From: Holothuria scabra
Lineage: Eukaryota; Echinodermata; Holothuroidea; Aspidochirotida; Holothuriidae
Direction: 5' to 3'
NCBI GenBank assembly: GCA_037179385.1
Contig: CM074185.1
Coordinates: forward strand, 8,675,371-8,739,370
DNA length: 64,000 nucleotides
Shown here: one piece after another, positions 24,601 to 32,959 of the stretch
Layout: each line of letters opens with the position of its first letter
How positions within the stretch are numbered: the first letter of the stretch is position 1
Made by a program: the position numbers and the translations under genes
The notes under the pieces: model-generated
Databases searched by the model: none
What the model saw: the letters and a program-made list of their open reading frames with translations, nothing else
Told to the model about the DNA's origin: nothing

Positions 24601-27600
24601 GAAATACTGTGGTACTCGGAAATACGTTGACTTGAAACAAAGAGGTAGATAGTTCCCAGACAGAGGCATAATGTCATCAGTAAACCTGTATAACAACAAA
24701 ACAAGAAAGAAACTACGAAAAGAGCGCAAAGTGTAACAAACTGATCGGATAGTACTATGAAGAGATAGTTATCCCACCTTGCAAAATCTACCGAGTCAAA
24801 GGCCCTTCAAGTGTTGGAAATTATGGTACCGATATTTAAGAAATAAATCGCATTTTGCTGACTATTATGGTGGATATTTACAGTGGAGACTCCAAATTGG
24901 CAAAATAGCTCACGAGGCGAAGCCGAGTCCTTTAAGTTGCTAATTTGGAGTCGAGACGGTTTATGAGAGAGTAATGGTCACACAAATGTCGTTTGTTTCT
25001 ATTCTACCACCGAAAATGTGTGGGACACTTGACCTTTATCACTGTTTTTACGATTATTGACCGTGTGTTGTGAAATAACAGGTCAGTGTTCAAGCCATCA
25101 GCATGCAGGATTCTCAACAACGGATGGTAGAGGTGGTAGAATTGAAAATTAACTTCCTTTTATATATACATACCTGTCAAACTGAGTGACTGTACAATCA
25201 TTATTCTAAATTTCAAGTAACTTCTCCTGATCTTCCTCCAAGTTTTGCTCGGCGTTTTCAATTTTTACCTTTCCATTACCCTTTTTTATGGAATAAATGA
25301 CACTATTTTCTAGGTCTTGAAGGAAAAAGGTTGAAAGTAAAAAGCAAAGTACATTGGTAAAATCACATTGTGCACGTCAAATTACTGTTCTGTTTTATAG
25401 AGCCTGATACCTTAATTTAATAGACGCTGTTCATTGCAGATTTGAATCATTTTTTTAAATTTCTTTGCATTGCAGAGTTCAATTCGCTTAAAATTTCTTC
25501 ATGATTTGCTATTTCAGGATCGCTATTTTTACCTCCTTAATGTTGAATACTTCATTATATTCCACGAGCTCTAAAGCGTTTTTGTTCTGGGAATCCTTTG
25601 CCTCTGGATGCTACCACTTCAGTTGGTTCCCTTTAGCGAGCCCATGGATCCCACAATAGGACCCCAACTTTAAAAGAAAAACGTTCTGGTGCCATTGTCA
25701 TTTTAAGATTTAAAACTGTCTCTTTGATTCCCATCCATGGGTTCACGTTTCGCTCTGAACCTTTATGAAATCATAATTTTGACATTACCAAACTAGCAAT
25801 ATTGACGATATTTCATCGCATTATAGGCATTTGTAATTTCTAACTCCTCAGAGCTTCCTGGGGCTTCTCCCCTGGACCCCACCAGGGGCCTTAAGCGGGC
25901 CCCTGGACCCCACGGGGGAGCATTGCCGCTAACGCGGCAGTACCTTCCTTCTTCGCGCAAAATACAACCCCCCTTTAAAAATCTCTGGTGACGCCCATGG
26001 GGATCCAATAGAAATGAATGGCATCACATGGAATGAATTGGAAATCAAACATCAATGAGAACTAAAAGTTGCATAGGTTCCCATAGTAATCGAGAGCTAA
26101 GGTCTCGAAATTGGACAATATTGCATGGAATCCCATTCCTTCTTTCATAAACTTTTCATGGTGCGGTTACATTTAAATTTTTATGGAATTTTATAGGAAT
26201 TTTCGTCTAGGTTATTTTTTGATGAAAGGTCGGAATACGTTTCTCTTAAGGCAACATGTAATCCTGCCCGGCGAAAGACCACCTGAATCGAGTGCCACCC
26301 TAACCTTTTATTTGCGCAGAGCGTATAGAAAACTTTAAATAAAACGCAACCAAAGACCCTAAACAACCCTCAGGCCGCCGGAAATGGAATATTTCCCGGG
26401 TGCTGAAATTGCTGACCTTTTTTTCCAAAGAAGAACCAAATCATACTAAGTCTGGTAGTCGCACTCTCACTCCAGAAAACATATCTTGTTTATAAAAATT
26501 CCAAATCTCAGTTGGGGAACAAGGCCAACACAAGGTTTTTCAGGGAAACGTGCCCCCCCCCCCTCGGGAAACGTGCTCCCCCCCCCCCTCCCCTTTCTCC
26601 TCCATTTATAGTCTTCAGGCGCGCAAGAAAAGCTGTCCCCGCCGGCACAAGAAGGACTGCCTCTAAGACAATTTATTGTTGATCCCGGGTATATTGCGCA
26701 CCGCGTTGATTGATATTGCCTATATACTAAGTCATAAAAAATCAATACTTTTTTGCGTTGCTCACATAGGTATTGTTGTAAACAGAAATTGATATTATGG
26801 AAGTACAAGAAAAATTTCTTGACAAATAAGTGCTTGTCATTAACAGTTTTGTATTAGTGGGCATACCTAGGCTAGCGGTTATTGTGACGGTTAGCCAATT
26901 AACTAGTACTAACATGTGATATTGTTGCACGGCAGGACAACTTGAACCAAGTAGCGGGCATGCATGCACCGCTATGTACGTTGGGACTGCACTTAATATC
27001 CGTCGGCCATGGCATTCATCATTCGTCCGAAAGGACCATTTTCCACCTCAGAGGGTCATTGGCTGAACTGATTTTATGGTAATGAATAATATTTCCAGAA
27101 AAAATCACTCTTTTTTGATCGAGTGAAGTGGAGCAGTCTAACTTTTGAGTGAAAGACAAGATTCGTTCTCACGAGTATGACGTGAATATTCTGTGCTAAT
27201 TTTAGAGCCGCCCTAATTCGCTCTTATGCAGGTTCTTAAGCTTAGCTGTCAGCGTGCTTTTCATTGCCCAGTATATACATGCTTCAGTTCCAGCATACTT
27301 GCTACTATCACGGTCATCTAGCCAGGGTAAATACAAATCGTTTCCATAAACAGATGTTACGGTTTCGGTAACCAAGTTACTTGTTCATTTCTGCTATCAC
27401 CCGTTTCCCTTTCGATCTGAACTTTTCCCCAGCAAATTCCATGACAATTTTGAAATATTAATTCTTTCTTAATCCCAGGTCACACTACAGCGATATCGGA
27501 TCGGATTTCGCTCCGGTTTTTGTGAGTTTTTATTAATAACTCCTCAATTTTTGGTCGAAAAGAAGCAAAACAAAATTTGCCAACCGCGTGTAGATGTATG

Positions 27601-28369
27601 AATTGTAACGCAGGACTACGAAATTCTAAGTTATACCAATCATTCCGTGATGTCACATCCGCAGAGAGCTTTTATCGGATACTGTACGCGTAGTCCGTCC
27701 GATAAAAGCTATTTGTGAAAGTGACGCCACGATACAAGTAGTATCTATTTCATTTCCGTGGTCCTCTCATACCGATCATAAATTTACACAGGATGGCAAC
27801 TTTTTGGTTCTTTGCGACAATACATGGAGGTGATTTTAACTAAAACTCACTAAAATCGGATGTAGTGAGACCTGGGCTTAAATCTTCATCAATCACGAAT
27901 AGTCATAGTCGTAGGATATATGGTCGAGTTTATGACGTGAAGGAAACGGAAGGAGTCCCAAGTGGCTCAGTCCGTTAGTAAAATCTACTTACGTAATAAA
28001 TATCAACCTTATTCAACAAAGTATTACCTAACTGGTTAGACATGACGAAGATATTCCAAAGGCTCTGTATTTGGACAAATTTTATTTTTTTAACTACCCA
28101 GCAAAAGCACCGTTTTGATGGTAGAGTATATGTTACGGAAACTTCATGAAAATAAATACATGCAATACAATAGCGGAAGATACATACAATAGCGGAAGGG
28201 TATACATCAGCATTATTGTACTCACTAAATGAGTTTATCACTCACCAATAAGAAGAGTACCTATTACAGAAGGAAAATCCCATGCGTAGAAAGTAAAACC
28301 CATAAGACGTCCAAGAAAGGCTGAAATTAAGAAAAATACCAAAGCTGTGACTTGAAATTTGTTAGCCAT
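6462..28369 (-). CDS. GH3-family acyl-acid amido synthetase-like protein (GHDC-like), complete 7-exon gene
   Basis: Seven exons join with matching phases into a 642-residue protein: 28369-28246, 24685-23666, 22491-22353, 20871-20707, 8973-8816, 8037-7940 and 6686-6462. Residues about 5-27 and 34-59 are hydrophobic and predict two N-terminal membrane segments. The rest has the GH3 fold of the ANL adenylating superfamily: P-loop-like SGTTGKGKLIP at 174-184, YSSSEGTIG at 390-398 and YRYRFGDVV at 458-466. The C-terminal domain contains FYRRYRDTKQIHACKV and ends in KMPQKLRTMEMVKLM. Plant GH3 enzymes join acyl acids such as auxin or jasmonate to amino acids through an acyl-AMP intermediate. The animal homologue (GHDC) has no settled substrate. 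All three nucleotide-binding motifs are kept, so catalysis is plausible, probably at an ER/secretory membrane (inference). Intron 4 hosts a whole Harbinger transposon. Family assignment is firm; function in this animal is unknown. Confidence 0.9.
7241..7700. other. GH3 intron 6, no recognised element
   Basis: Within the intron between exons 7 and 6 (6687-7939) only chance frames are seen, on either strand. The AAGGGATATTCTGGTGGC phrase near 7246 reads like a dispersed-repeat edge, but I could not delimit an element. Confidence 0.3.
7940..8037 (-). CDS. GH3-family gene exon 6
   Basis: The acceptor is ATGACTGCAG and the donor GCTAGG|GTAATG. The exon encodes RYNGAHYVFFLEM, matching the GHYV(I/L)-type strand of GH3 C-terminal domains, then ends in a complete codon. 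Confidence 0.85.
8147..8192. repeat. Hairpin with 19-bp arms in GH3 intron 5
   Basis: The arms at 8147-8165 and 8174-8192 are complementary at 18 of 19 positions around an 8-base loop. A third copy of the CAAGTTTCG half lies just upstream, at 8134-8143. It may be a small foldback or a microRNA-like hairpin; nothing else supports an RNA gene. Confidence 0.55.
8296..8517. repeat. Three-copy tandem repeat, 75-76 bp unit, in GH3 intron 5
   Basis: Units beginning CAGTACATTAGGATTA start at 8296, 8372 and 8447. The first two are nearly identical; the third diverges after about 40 bases. No coding content. Confidence 0.85.
8816..8973 (-). CDS. GH3-family gene exon 5
   Basis: The acceptor ATTTTTTCAG joins AG|A to restore an arginine codon after exon 4. 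The exon encodes LLNICSEKVDQPTVIGALK and continues FPGVEMNNYCVAES, which aligns with the GH3 C-terminal lobe. The donor is GAAG|GTAAAA. Confidence 0.85.
9796..10072. repeat. Inverted repeat, about 75-bp arms, just outside the Harbinger left end
   Basis: The segment 9796-9870 and its inverted partner 9999-10072 are about 85-90% complementary, with a shared core GGCCTGTGGCGAATCCTAGC. They are separated by about 130 bases. It is probably a small foldback/MITE insertion in GH3 intron 4, about 200 bp from the transposon. Confidence 0.65.
10281..10325 (+). repeat. Harbinger left terminal inverted repeat
   Basis: It starts AGGTGCGTTCGACT, then TTAAC and AACACGAGTA blocks, each matched in inverted orientation at 17978-18022. 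TGT precedes it at 10278-10280. Confidence 0.75.
11123..11241. mobile_element. 119-bp MITE with perfect 16-bp terminal inverted repeats
   Basis: The element begins GGCTAGAATTCAATAG and ends with its exact complement. It has no coding capacity. It sits within the Harbinger element, so it is either a later insertion or an internal palindrome of that element. Confidence 0.6.
11761..12282. repeat. Near-identical tandem duplication, about 260-bp unit
   Basis: Copy 1 starts at 11761 (CTATTCAAATCGCTAGC) and copy 2 at 12023. The only difference I see is a 2-base AT insertion in copy 2. The duplication must be very young or kept uniform by conversion, or it could be an assembly effect. It lies in the 5' region of the Myb-like gene. 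Confidence 0.9.
12686..13554 (+). CDS. Harbinger Myb/SANT-like DNA-binding protein, last exon
   Basis: An exon opens after the acceptor TTCCTTAG at 12685 and stays open to TGA at 13552-13554. There is no in-frame ATG near its start, so an upstream coding exon is expected but was not found. After a threonine/proline-rich, low-complexity stretch, residues about 105-205 form a Myb/SANT-like (trihelix-type) domain: HWEDHQVKALLGI, then AIWKSIADEL and CYDKFRNIKQSLRKH. An acidic segment, PPPPPKKLKSRSRSS (a possible nuclear signal) and a predicted C-terminal helix/coiled coil follow. In Harbinger elements this partner protein helps the transposase enter the nucleus and bind the transposon ends. It converges on the transposase gene. 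Confidence 0.8.
14182..14582. mobile_element. Foldback element, GAGTGAA family, copy 1
   Basis: The ends are inverted (CACTCTAAAATCAAAAGAGT and its complement) and the arms are complementary over almost their whole length. They are made of alternating GAGTGAA/TTCACTC words. The centre holds GCTCTTAAAAAAGAGC. It has no coding capacity. Copies 2 and 3 (21959-22292, 22850-23208) are flanked by TA, which suggests a Tc1/mariner-type MITE; TA is not clear for this copy. Confidence 0.8.
15198..15982 (-). CDS. Harbinger transposase exon 2 (catalytic core)
   Basis: It begins at 15982 after TTTGCTATAG and ends at TGA 15200-15198. All three catalytic acidic residues are in this exon. The frame stays open upstream through the intron to 16169, but those extra residues are not transposase-like. 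Confidence 0.9.
15198..17855 (-). CDS. Harbinger DDE transposase (HARBI1-like), two exons, apparently intact
   Basis: Exon 1 (17855-17501) and exon 2 (15982-15198) splice as TTTATAG|GTAACG to TTGCTATAG|GTAACATG, giving the continuous motif FIGNMESFRAMSDRFGVS. The product is 379 residues. The N-terminal part includes the DLDFKFHFRLDRST and FGGTPALSLKKQLLMFLWF blocks and a helix-turn-helix-like GVSQSTYHTV. The catalytic triad of the DDE superfamily is D188 (GAVDGTH), D262 (LIGDSAYP) and E300 (NVIERAFGHLKGRF). It cuts and pastes the element, aided by the Myb-like partner. No stops or frameshifts are seen, so it could be functional. It is transcribed in the same direction as the host GH3 gene. 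Confidence 0.9.
17501..17855 (-). CDS. Harbinger transposase exon 1
   Basis: ATG at 17855-17853 begins MDIQRRRKRVC. The exon ends with the donor TTTATAG|GTAACG, one base into a glycine codon. It encodes residues 1-118 with the conserved FGGTPALSLKKQLL block. Confidence 0.85.
17978..18022 (-). repeat. Harbinger right terminal inverted repeat
   Basis: This is the inverted partner of 10281-10325, with the outer 14 bases perfect. It lies 167 bases upstream of the transposase start codon. TGT follows at 18023-18025. Confidence 0.75.
18036..18500. other. GH3 intron 4, unique-looking segment beside the transposon
   Basis: Moderately CpG-rich compared with its surroundings. No exon or element recognised. 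Confidence 0.3.
18680..19560. repeat. Dispersed repeat with TGACCTTTGACC words and a CA microsatellite
   Basis: Three diverged blocks of about 150-200 bases follow one another. Each pairs TGACCTTTGACCT-type words with phrases such as GTTGCCATGG(A/C)AAC and TTTTGGTAG. Six DR1-like sites start at 18852, 18998, 19012, 19134, 19266 and 19280. The tail AAAATCGGCCCAGCCGTTTAC leads into a (CA)n run at 19402-19442. The layout looks like a decayed repeat family, not a gene. Confidence 0.6.
19402..19442. repeat. (CA)n microsatellite
   Basis: Alternating AC/CA over about 41 bases, interrupted once by CCAGC. Confidence 0.9.
20707..20871 (-). CDS. GH3-family gene exon 4 (YRYRFGDVV motif)
   Basis: The acceptor is ATTTTACAG and the donor TACAG|GTATGA. 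The exon encodes GKNYELVLT followed by YRYRFGDVVQITGF, the third GH3 nucleotide-binding motif. An 11.7-kb intron holding the Harbinger transposon follows. Confidence 0.9.
21959..22292. mobile_element. Foldback element, GAGTGAA family, copy 2 (GH3 intron 3)
   Basis: CACTTTAAAATCAAAACAGT at one end and its diverged complement at the other, flanked by TA on both sides. It is more decayed than copy 1. It ends about 60 bases from the splice donor of GH3 exon 3. Confidence 0.75.
22353..22491 (-). CDS. GH3-family gene exon 3 (YSSSEG motif)
   Basis: The exon lies between acceptor TTGCCACAG and donor GACAT|GTTAGT, phase 2 in and phase 2 out. It encodes LRFFSHIYSSSEGTIG, equivalent to the second nucleotide-binding motif of plant GH3 enzymes. 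The donor is weak (GTTAGT), but it is the only choice that keeps frame with exon 4. Foldback elements of one family lie in both flanking introns. Confidence 0.88.
22850..23208. mobile_element. Foldback element, GAGTGAA family, copy 3 (GH3 intron 2)
   Basis: CCCTCTAAAATCAAAAGAGT opens the element; the complementary end finishes TTTTTACAGTG, flanked by TA. The same central motif ACTCTTTAAAAAAGAGTG is present. It lies about 360 bases upstream of GH3 exon 3 in the transcript direction. Confidence 0.78.
23666..24685 (-). CDS. GH3-family gene exon 2 (membrane segment and N-terminal adenylation lobe)
   Basis: The 1020-base exon follows the acceptor TTATACAG and ends GGAAAAG|GTACGT. It encodes residues about 42-382, including the end of the second membrane segment and the ATP-binding motif SGTTGKGKLIP. 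It is the largest exon and the clearest single piece of homology. Confidence 0.9.
25840..25990. repeat. GC-rich dispersed repeat fragment (copy A)
   Basis: GGGGCTTCTCCCCTGGACCC-type sequence with internal palindromes, inside GH3 intron 1. A related copy is at 28990-29200. The GC content contrasts sharply with its surroundings. Confidence 0.5.
26540..26600. repeat. C-rich low-complexity tract
   Basis: Two GGGAAACGTGC-linked runs of C (10 or more bases each) in GH3 intron 1. Confidence 0.8.
27473..27877. mobile_element. 405-bp piggyBac-like MITE (TTAA flanks)
   Basis: TCCCAGGTCACACTACA at the left end matches the inverted right end at 15 of 17 positions. TTAA borders both ends (27469-27472, 27878-27881), the target site used by piggyBac elements. 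An inner palindrome pairs AGCTTTTATCGGA with TCCGATAAAAGCT. No coding capacity. It lies in GH3 intron 1. Confidence 0.75.
28246..28369 (-). CDS. GH3-family gene exon 1 (start codon, first membrane segment)
   Basis: ATG at 28369-28367 begins MANKFQVTALVFFLISAFLG. The exon ends ATTG|GTGAGT, leaving one base. That base plus GT at the start of exon 2 makes a glycine and continues a second hydrophobic stretch across the junction, which supports the join. The start is chosen as the first ATG of this open frame. Confidence 0.75.
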
Positions 28370-28989
28370 TTTGAACTATGGAAAGAACCAACCGCCACGT
28401 TTCCAAACTGGACTTCACGGCCGTAAGGTTATTTTTGCTGCACGGTATATGTGCTACCGAATAATTTAGATATGGTTTGATAAGAAGATTGAACAGAATA
28501 TTTAAAGTATGATCGTAAAACATGCAGAGTCCCTACTTCACTGATACTTGGTATCCACAGATTATTGTAGGGATAAGATTTTAATGCTACCTAGGTTAAC
28601 CTTTGCACTGAAATGTCAAACAAAGGATTTTGTTTTCTTTTTAAACTCTTTAACTTTGACTTATTTGTATGACAATTTTTATGCATTGTAAACAGAATGG
28701 ACTTTGACTATGATGTTTTTTGTTCACATCTCTGCGGATAAAGCGTAGGTCATAATTATATAGCCGTGAAGAAAGCACGGAACATTTCTTTAGATATGTG
28801 AATGAAGAAGCAAGGAAAAGTGGTTTGACAGGAGCGCAAATCCCGGAGGGGGGCAATGGGGACCTTTTCCCCCTCAAGTGAAAGAAGTGGGGGTCAAATC
28901 GTAATTTGGCCCCCTAAAATCTGAGTAGACCTAAAAATACGGTCACCTTTTATCGGTTTTTTCGTTCGAAACAGTTTTTTGAAGCTTCG

Positions 28990-29200
28990 GAAATGCTAGA
29001 ACACAAGAGCTCCGGGGGCTTCGCCCTCTGGACCCCCACAGGGGCTTTGTCCCTGGATCCCACCATTGGCCCTTTGGGGCTTCGCCCTTCGGGCTCGCGG
29101 TGCCCGCCACGCGTGCACAGTTTAATACTTATGGGCGCATCATAAGCATTTTCGCCCCCACCCTCCCACTCTCAAACAGAGATTTTGCGCCCCTGGTGGT
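28990..29200. repeat. GC-rich dispersed repeat fragment (copy B)
   Basis: GGGGGCTTCGCCCTCTGGAC followed by CCCTGGATCCCACC and a second GGGGCTTCGCCC. Related to 25840-25990. It lies upstream of the GH3 start codon, in the GH3-EDEM3 intergenic region. Confidence 0.5.
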
Positions 29201-29289
29201 TTGCTATTGAAAAGATGTTTCTATTGCCGTCATTACTATGTGATGTGGCACATGTGGCACAAGTAGTCTAAAATACGATATGGGTCGGC

Positions 29290-29408
29290 ATGGATCTAAG
29301 TGATAGATGGATCTAGGTGATAGATGGATCTAGGTGATAGATGGATCTAGGTGATAGATGGATCTAGGTGATAGATGGATCTAGGTGATAGATGGATCTA
29401 GGTGATAG
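29290..29408. repeat. 17-bp minisatellite, seven copies
   Basis: Exactly seven tandem units of ATGGATCTAGGTGATAG; only the first differs (CTAAG). The near-perfect uniformity suggests recent expansion or conversion. A length polymorphism between individuals is likely. Confidence 0.95.
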
Positions 29409-30168
29409 AGAAAATAAGATGAGATTAGAGCAAAATTGCAACCAACAGATAAGTGACATACTTCAAAAAATGCTACATCCTAAGTCAAATGTCGTGTAGA
29501 AAATTGGAGAAGTTAGTTTGTTAAATAGGGGTTTGAAGACACTCCAACAAGAATGCGGTTTGCGTAACTTCATTAAAATTGCCCAGATCGCAAAAAGACA
29601 TCCATTGTTAAAGGCATTTGTTTTCGCCGGGACAGTTCCTATTCCCCCTACCTTCTCACTTCAACCCCTTCCCACAACTGTCCAAATTCAGTGTCTTTCA
29701 GCCACATTCCTAGTTTATTGCTTCAGTCCATATTCTTGTGATTACACTGGGCCATGATGTGAAATCAAAACCCTGTATATGCATGTTGTGTTATATGAGC
29801 CACTCTGCATTTTATTTATTTGATGTCAATCAAAGCACCTCATCAATTGAGAAGTTCTAGACTCTACTGGTAAAATTGTAGGCTGGAGGACGAATGACTG
29901 CCTTTAAAATTTCCTGCTAAGCTTTCCAGTTTTTATAGGGACAGATGGGTGGGTCTTCGTTGTAATTGTACTCTTGTATAAGGATATGCATTTTTCCTTT
30001 GCGTTCCAGAAAAGAAGTAAACAGAGATACAGCATGTGAAAGCGTCATCCGTGGCACGGCTTCAGATACTATGTTTTATGTCTTAATATAAATTGGAATA
30101 GTTAACCAGGGAGTTGTTATTTGGCTACAGATGCAACGCATTCAAATGAGAATTGCGCTGTTATGGTC

Positions 30169-31719
30169 ACACTGTTAAAAATTTCTGTAAATTTACAGAC
30201 TTTTTTTAACTTAAACTTTTTGTATTTCACTTTTAAAAGAGATTTTCTGCATCTTTACAGAAACTTTGTATTGCTACAATAAAAAAGGTTGTTTAACATG
30301 TATTTTCTGTCTATTTGAAAAACCATTTTTGTCTGCTTTTTTAACCAAATTTTACTGTTTGTAAAACTTTTTCTGTAAATTTACAGAAATTTTAACAGTA
30401 TTTTGTATTTTTCTGATTTCACATAAATATACTGTCATTTCACAAACATTCATTTTGTTTTTAAGCTGAAATAGAAACAAAAATAAGCCCAAACAAACAA
30501 ATAAGAAATAGCCAGAAAATTTTCAATACATAACATGCATCGTTCTTCGAAGTTTCAGTTTAAAAAAAAACATTTTTGGCAAATTTATGGCCCTATTTGA
30601 AAATTAACTTACATTTATAATAAAAGCATACTTAGTTATTACGTTCTTAGTTATAAATATCATACAACTGGTGTTTTGTCACACATTTTAAAGTAAAAAG
30701 AAATTGTAAGGCCCTAATTTCAGAGCACTGACAATTGGTATACTGATGTCAACTCATCGCCACAGGCGCTCATGCACTTGATCGGAGCAAATTAAAAACG
30801 TTTCACAAATTTACTTGAAAGAGTCTGTAAATTTACCACTTTATGTCGTAAATCTCATTTTGCATAAATGGGTGGAGCTTATTTTGTAGGCATTTTCCTA
30901 ACAAAAGGATTGCTGTTGCTTTGAATAATATCTTCTTTGGCGTTTTTTAATCGGGAAGTGATGAACTTATTGTTTACCTTGTCTGGAAATGTTTGCAACC
31001 AATGTATTCGAATTCTTTGTCATATTTATTTTAGAAACAATTATTATATTGTACAAAAAATGTGACTTTCCAATTACGAAGTTCCTAGAGATAGCAATCT
31101 ACGTGACAACAATATGACAACAAAGCATCCTCAATGTGTTTTGATTGAAAACACTTCTTGGCCTTTTGGCTAAGATCATGTGTAGTATCTGTTCTTTTCA
31201 TCCAGTCAAGAATGGAGCCATGCATGGCAGACCAGTAATTTAAATGGTCTGAAGGCCTTGAGGTTGTCAAATGTTGTCCTTAAGTGGACGTATAGCCTCT
31301 TCGGGAAGCAGTATCAAGTTTGGTTTCTCCGAACGGCCCTTTGCCAGAGGGTCGAGAGGATTTTGGAAAAAGTGATTGAAAACAACTTCGTAACGACACA
31401 TTACGTTGATAGGCAAATACCTGATCTACGTAATGGTGAAGTGTATGTTACGTAGGTAAAAAGGCGATATTATAATAAATATTAAAACGTCGGGAATGAA
31501 AACAGTAGGCTGTAAATTCAAATAAAATTAAGGTAAACAAAACAGAAGAATTCTGTAATTCGATTTTACAGAAGACTTTTGTAAACTTATTTACATGAAA
31601 AAACAAACCCTTGATGTTTTTTCATGATTTCAGTCTGGCTGTAAAGAAAACATTATTTGGTTGGTAAAAATTTGCCATAAAAATTATGTAAATTTACAGA
31701 GAAATTTTTTAGCAGTGTA
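30169..31719. mobile_element. Non-coding inverted-repeat element, about 1.55 kb
   Basis: The left end CACTGTTAAAAATTTCTG and then TAAATTTACAG match an inverted, slightly gapped copy at 31684-31719. TGTAAATTTACAG-type words recur inside. I found no transposase remnant, so it is a non-autonomous element or a composite. The flanks do not show a clear target duplication. Confidence 0.5.
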
Positions 31720-32950
31720 CAGACGGCCTGACAGGTTTTCGGCACTGACACAACATTGCAAGTCGTCAGGGTATGTCAGTAATTTTTGGTCATTCGTCAC
31801 TCGGTGACGCTTATGACAAATTATCATTTAGATTTAAAGTAGAAATCGCACCAAGAATTTATCTGTAGCTATTTCTGGAAACTCTAGCTAAGTTCTTATC
31901 TGCTTGGCAAAAAGTTAAGTCCTACGCCTCTACAGCTTATTTGTTAGTCCTCCTTGTTAAGGGAGTGGGAAAAGAATTCACATGTTTCAGTTAACCAGTT
32001 GTTTCGAGTTTGATATTGCATCTGCCTTTAAACTGTTGGTGGTACAGACTTACTTATCAAAGTTTGTTCTGCATGGGCCACTTGTCTAAATATTAATTGT
32101 CTCACTTGAATGAAAAAATGAGATAGTGTCCCAGGAATGATATTGAAGCGCTGTCGTCAGTAAAGGAAGGAAATACCATTGGGGCAAATTCACAGCTTAT
32201 AGTTTGGCGGGTATTAAAGTATTAGCATTTATAAAAACAAAGTCCCTTGCATCTCCATCCAAATGACAGCTCCCTGATCGAACTCAAGAGGATGAAGCAA
32301 TCGAAAGTCTGTCTAAAAAGTTTGCTGTATTTGTCGGCCAGGTTTTACAATCTTACGATGCTCTTCGCCTAGTTATAAGTTGCCCGTTTCCCGAAATTAC
32401 GTACCTTAGTCAACCGAAAAACAAAAAGGCAGGCTATCCATAAATGTCAATATATAGCAGACTATATGGGCGTATTCGACTGGTTGACAAATTAGCTGTC
32501 TGCATTTGTCTGTGTTGGTTTGTTTTCCACCCAAAGGAGGGCGTACTTTCCGCTCTGTGACAACTTATGCACGAAGGCTATTATTAATGTACCTAATTAA
32601 TTAGAGTGAATAAACTTCAACATTTTATATCTCGGTTCAAGACTGCCATATGAAGATGACACTTAAACTGTTGAAATCAATTTTTCATGCTGTTTAATAG
32701 GTATTTTTTTTTAACTTTTTGACTCGAGGAACACTTTAAATGAATTTCCATGCAGGCTTGTGGGAAGTCATTCTCGCACTGTATCATTATCTATATTGAA
32801 AAATAATCTACCCGAATTGCACTGCCATTGCTCTACTTCCTCCAGCAGGGGCAAGATAGATGGCAAGCTGTTGGGCACTGCACCTGAACCGACACCCTCC
32901 GTCTCCCCGTGAGTGTGACAATTGACTGCATCCTAGGACCTGGCAAGTTA
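31720..32950. other. GH3-EDEM3 intergenic stretch, no recognised feature
   Basis: AT-rich DNA between two repeat elements. No supported exon, RNA or ordered repeat. Confidence 0.35.
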
Positions 32951-32959
32951 CAAACTTCA

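Noticed and set aside
29290..29408. CRISPR-like array
   Set aside because: Units are contiguous with no spacers and the sequence is animal; it is a minisatellite. The same applies to the arrays at 5878, 8296 and 62895.
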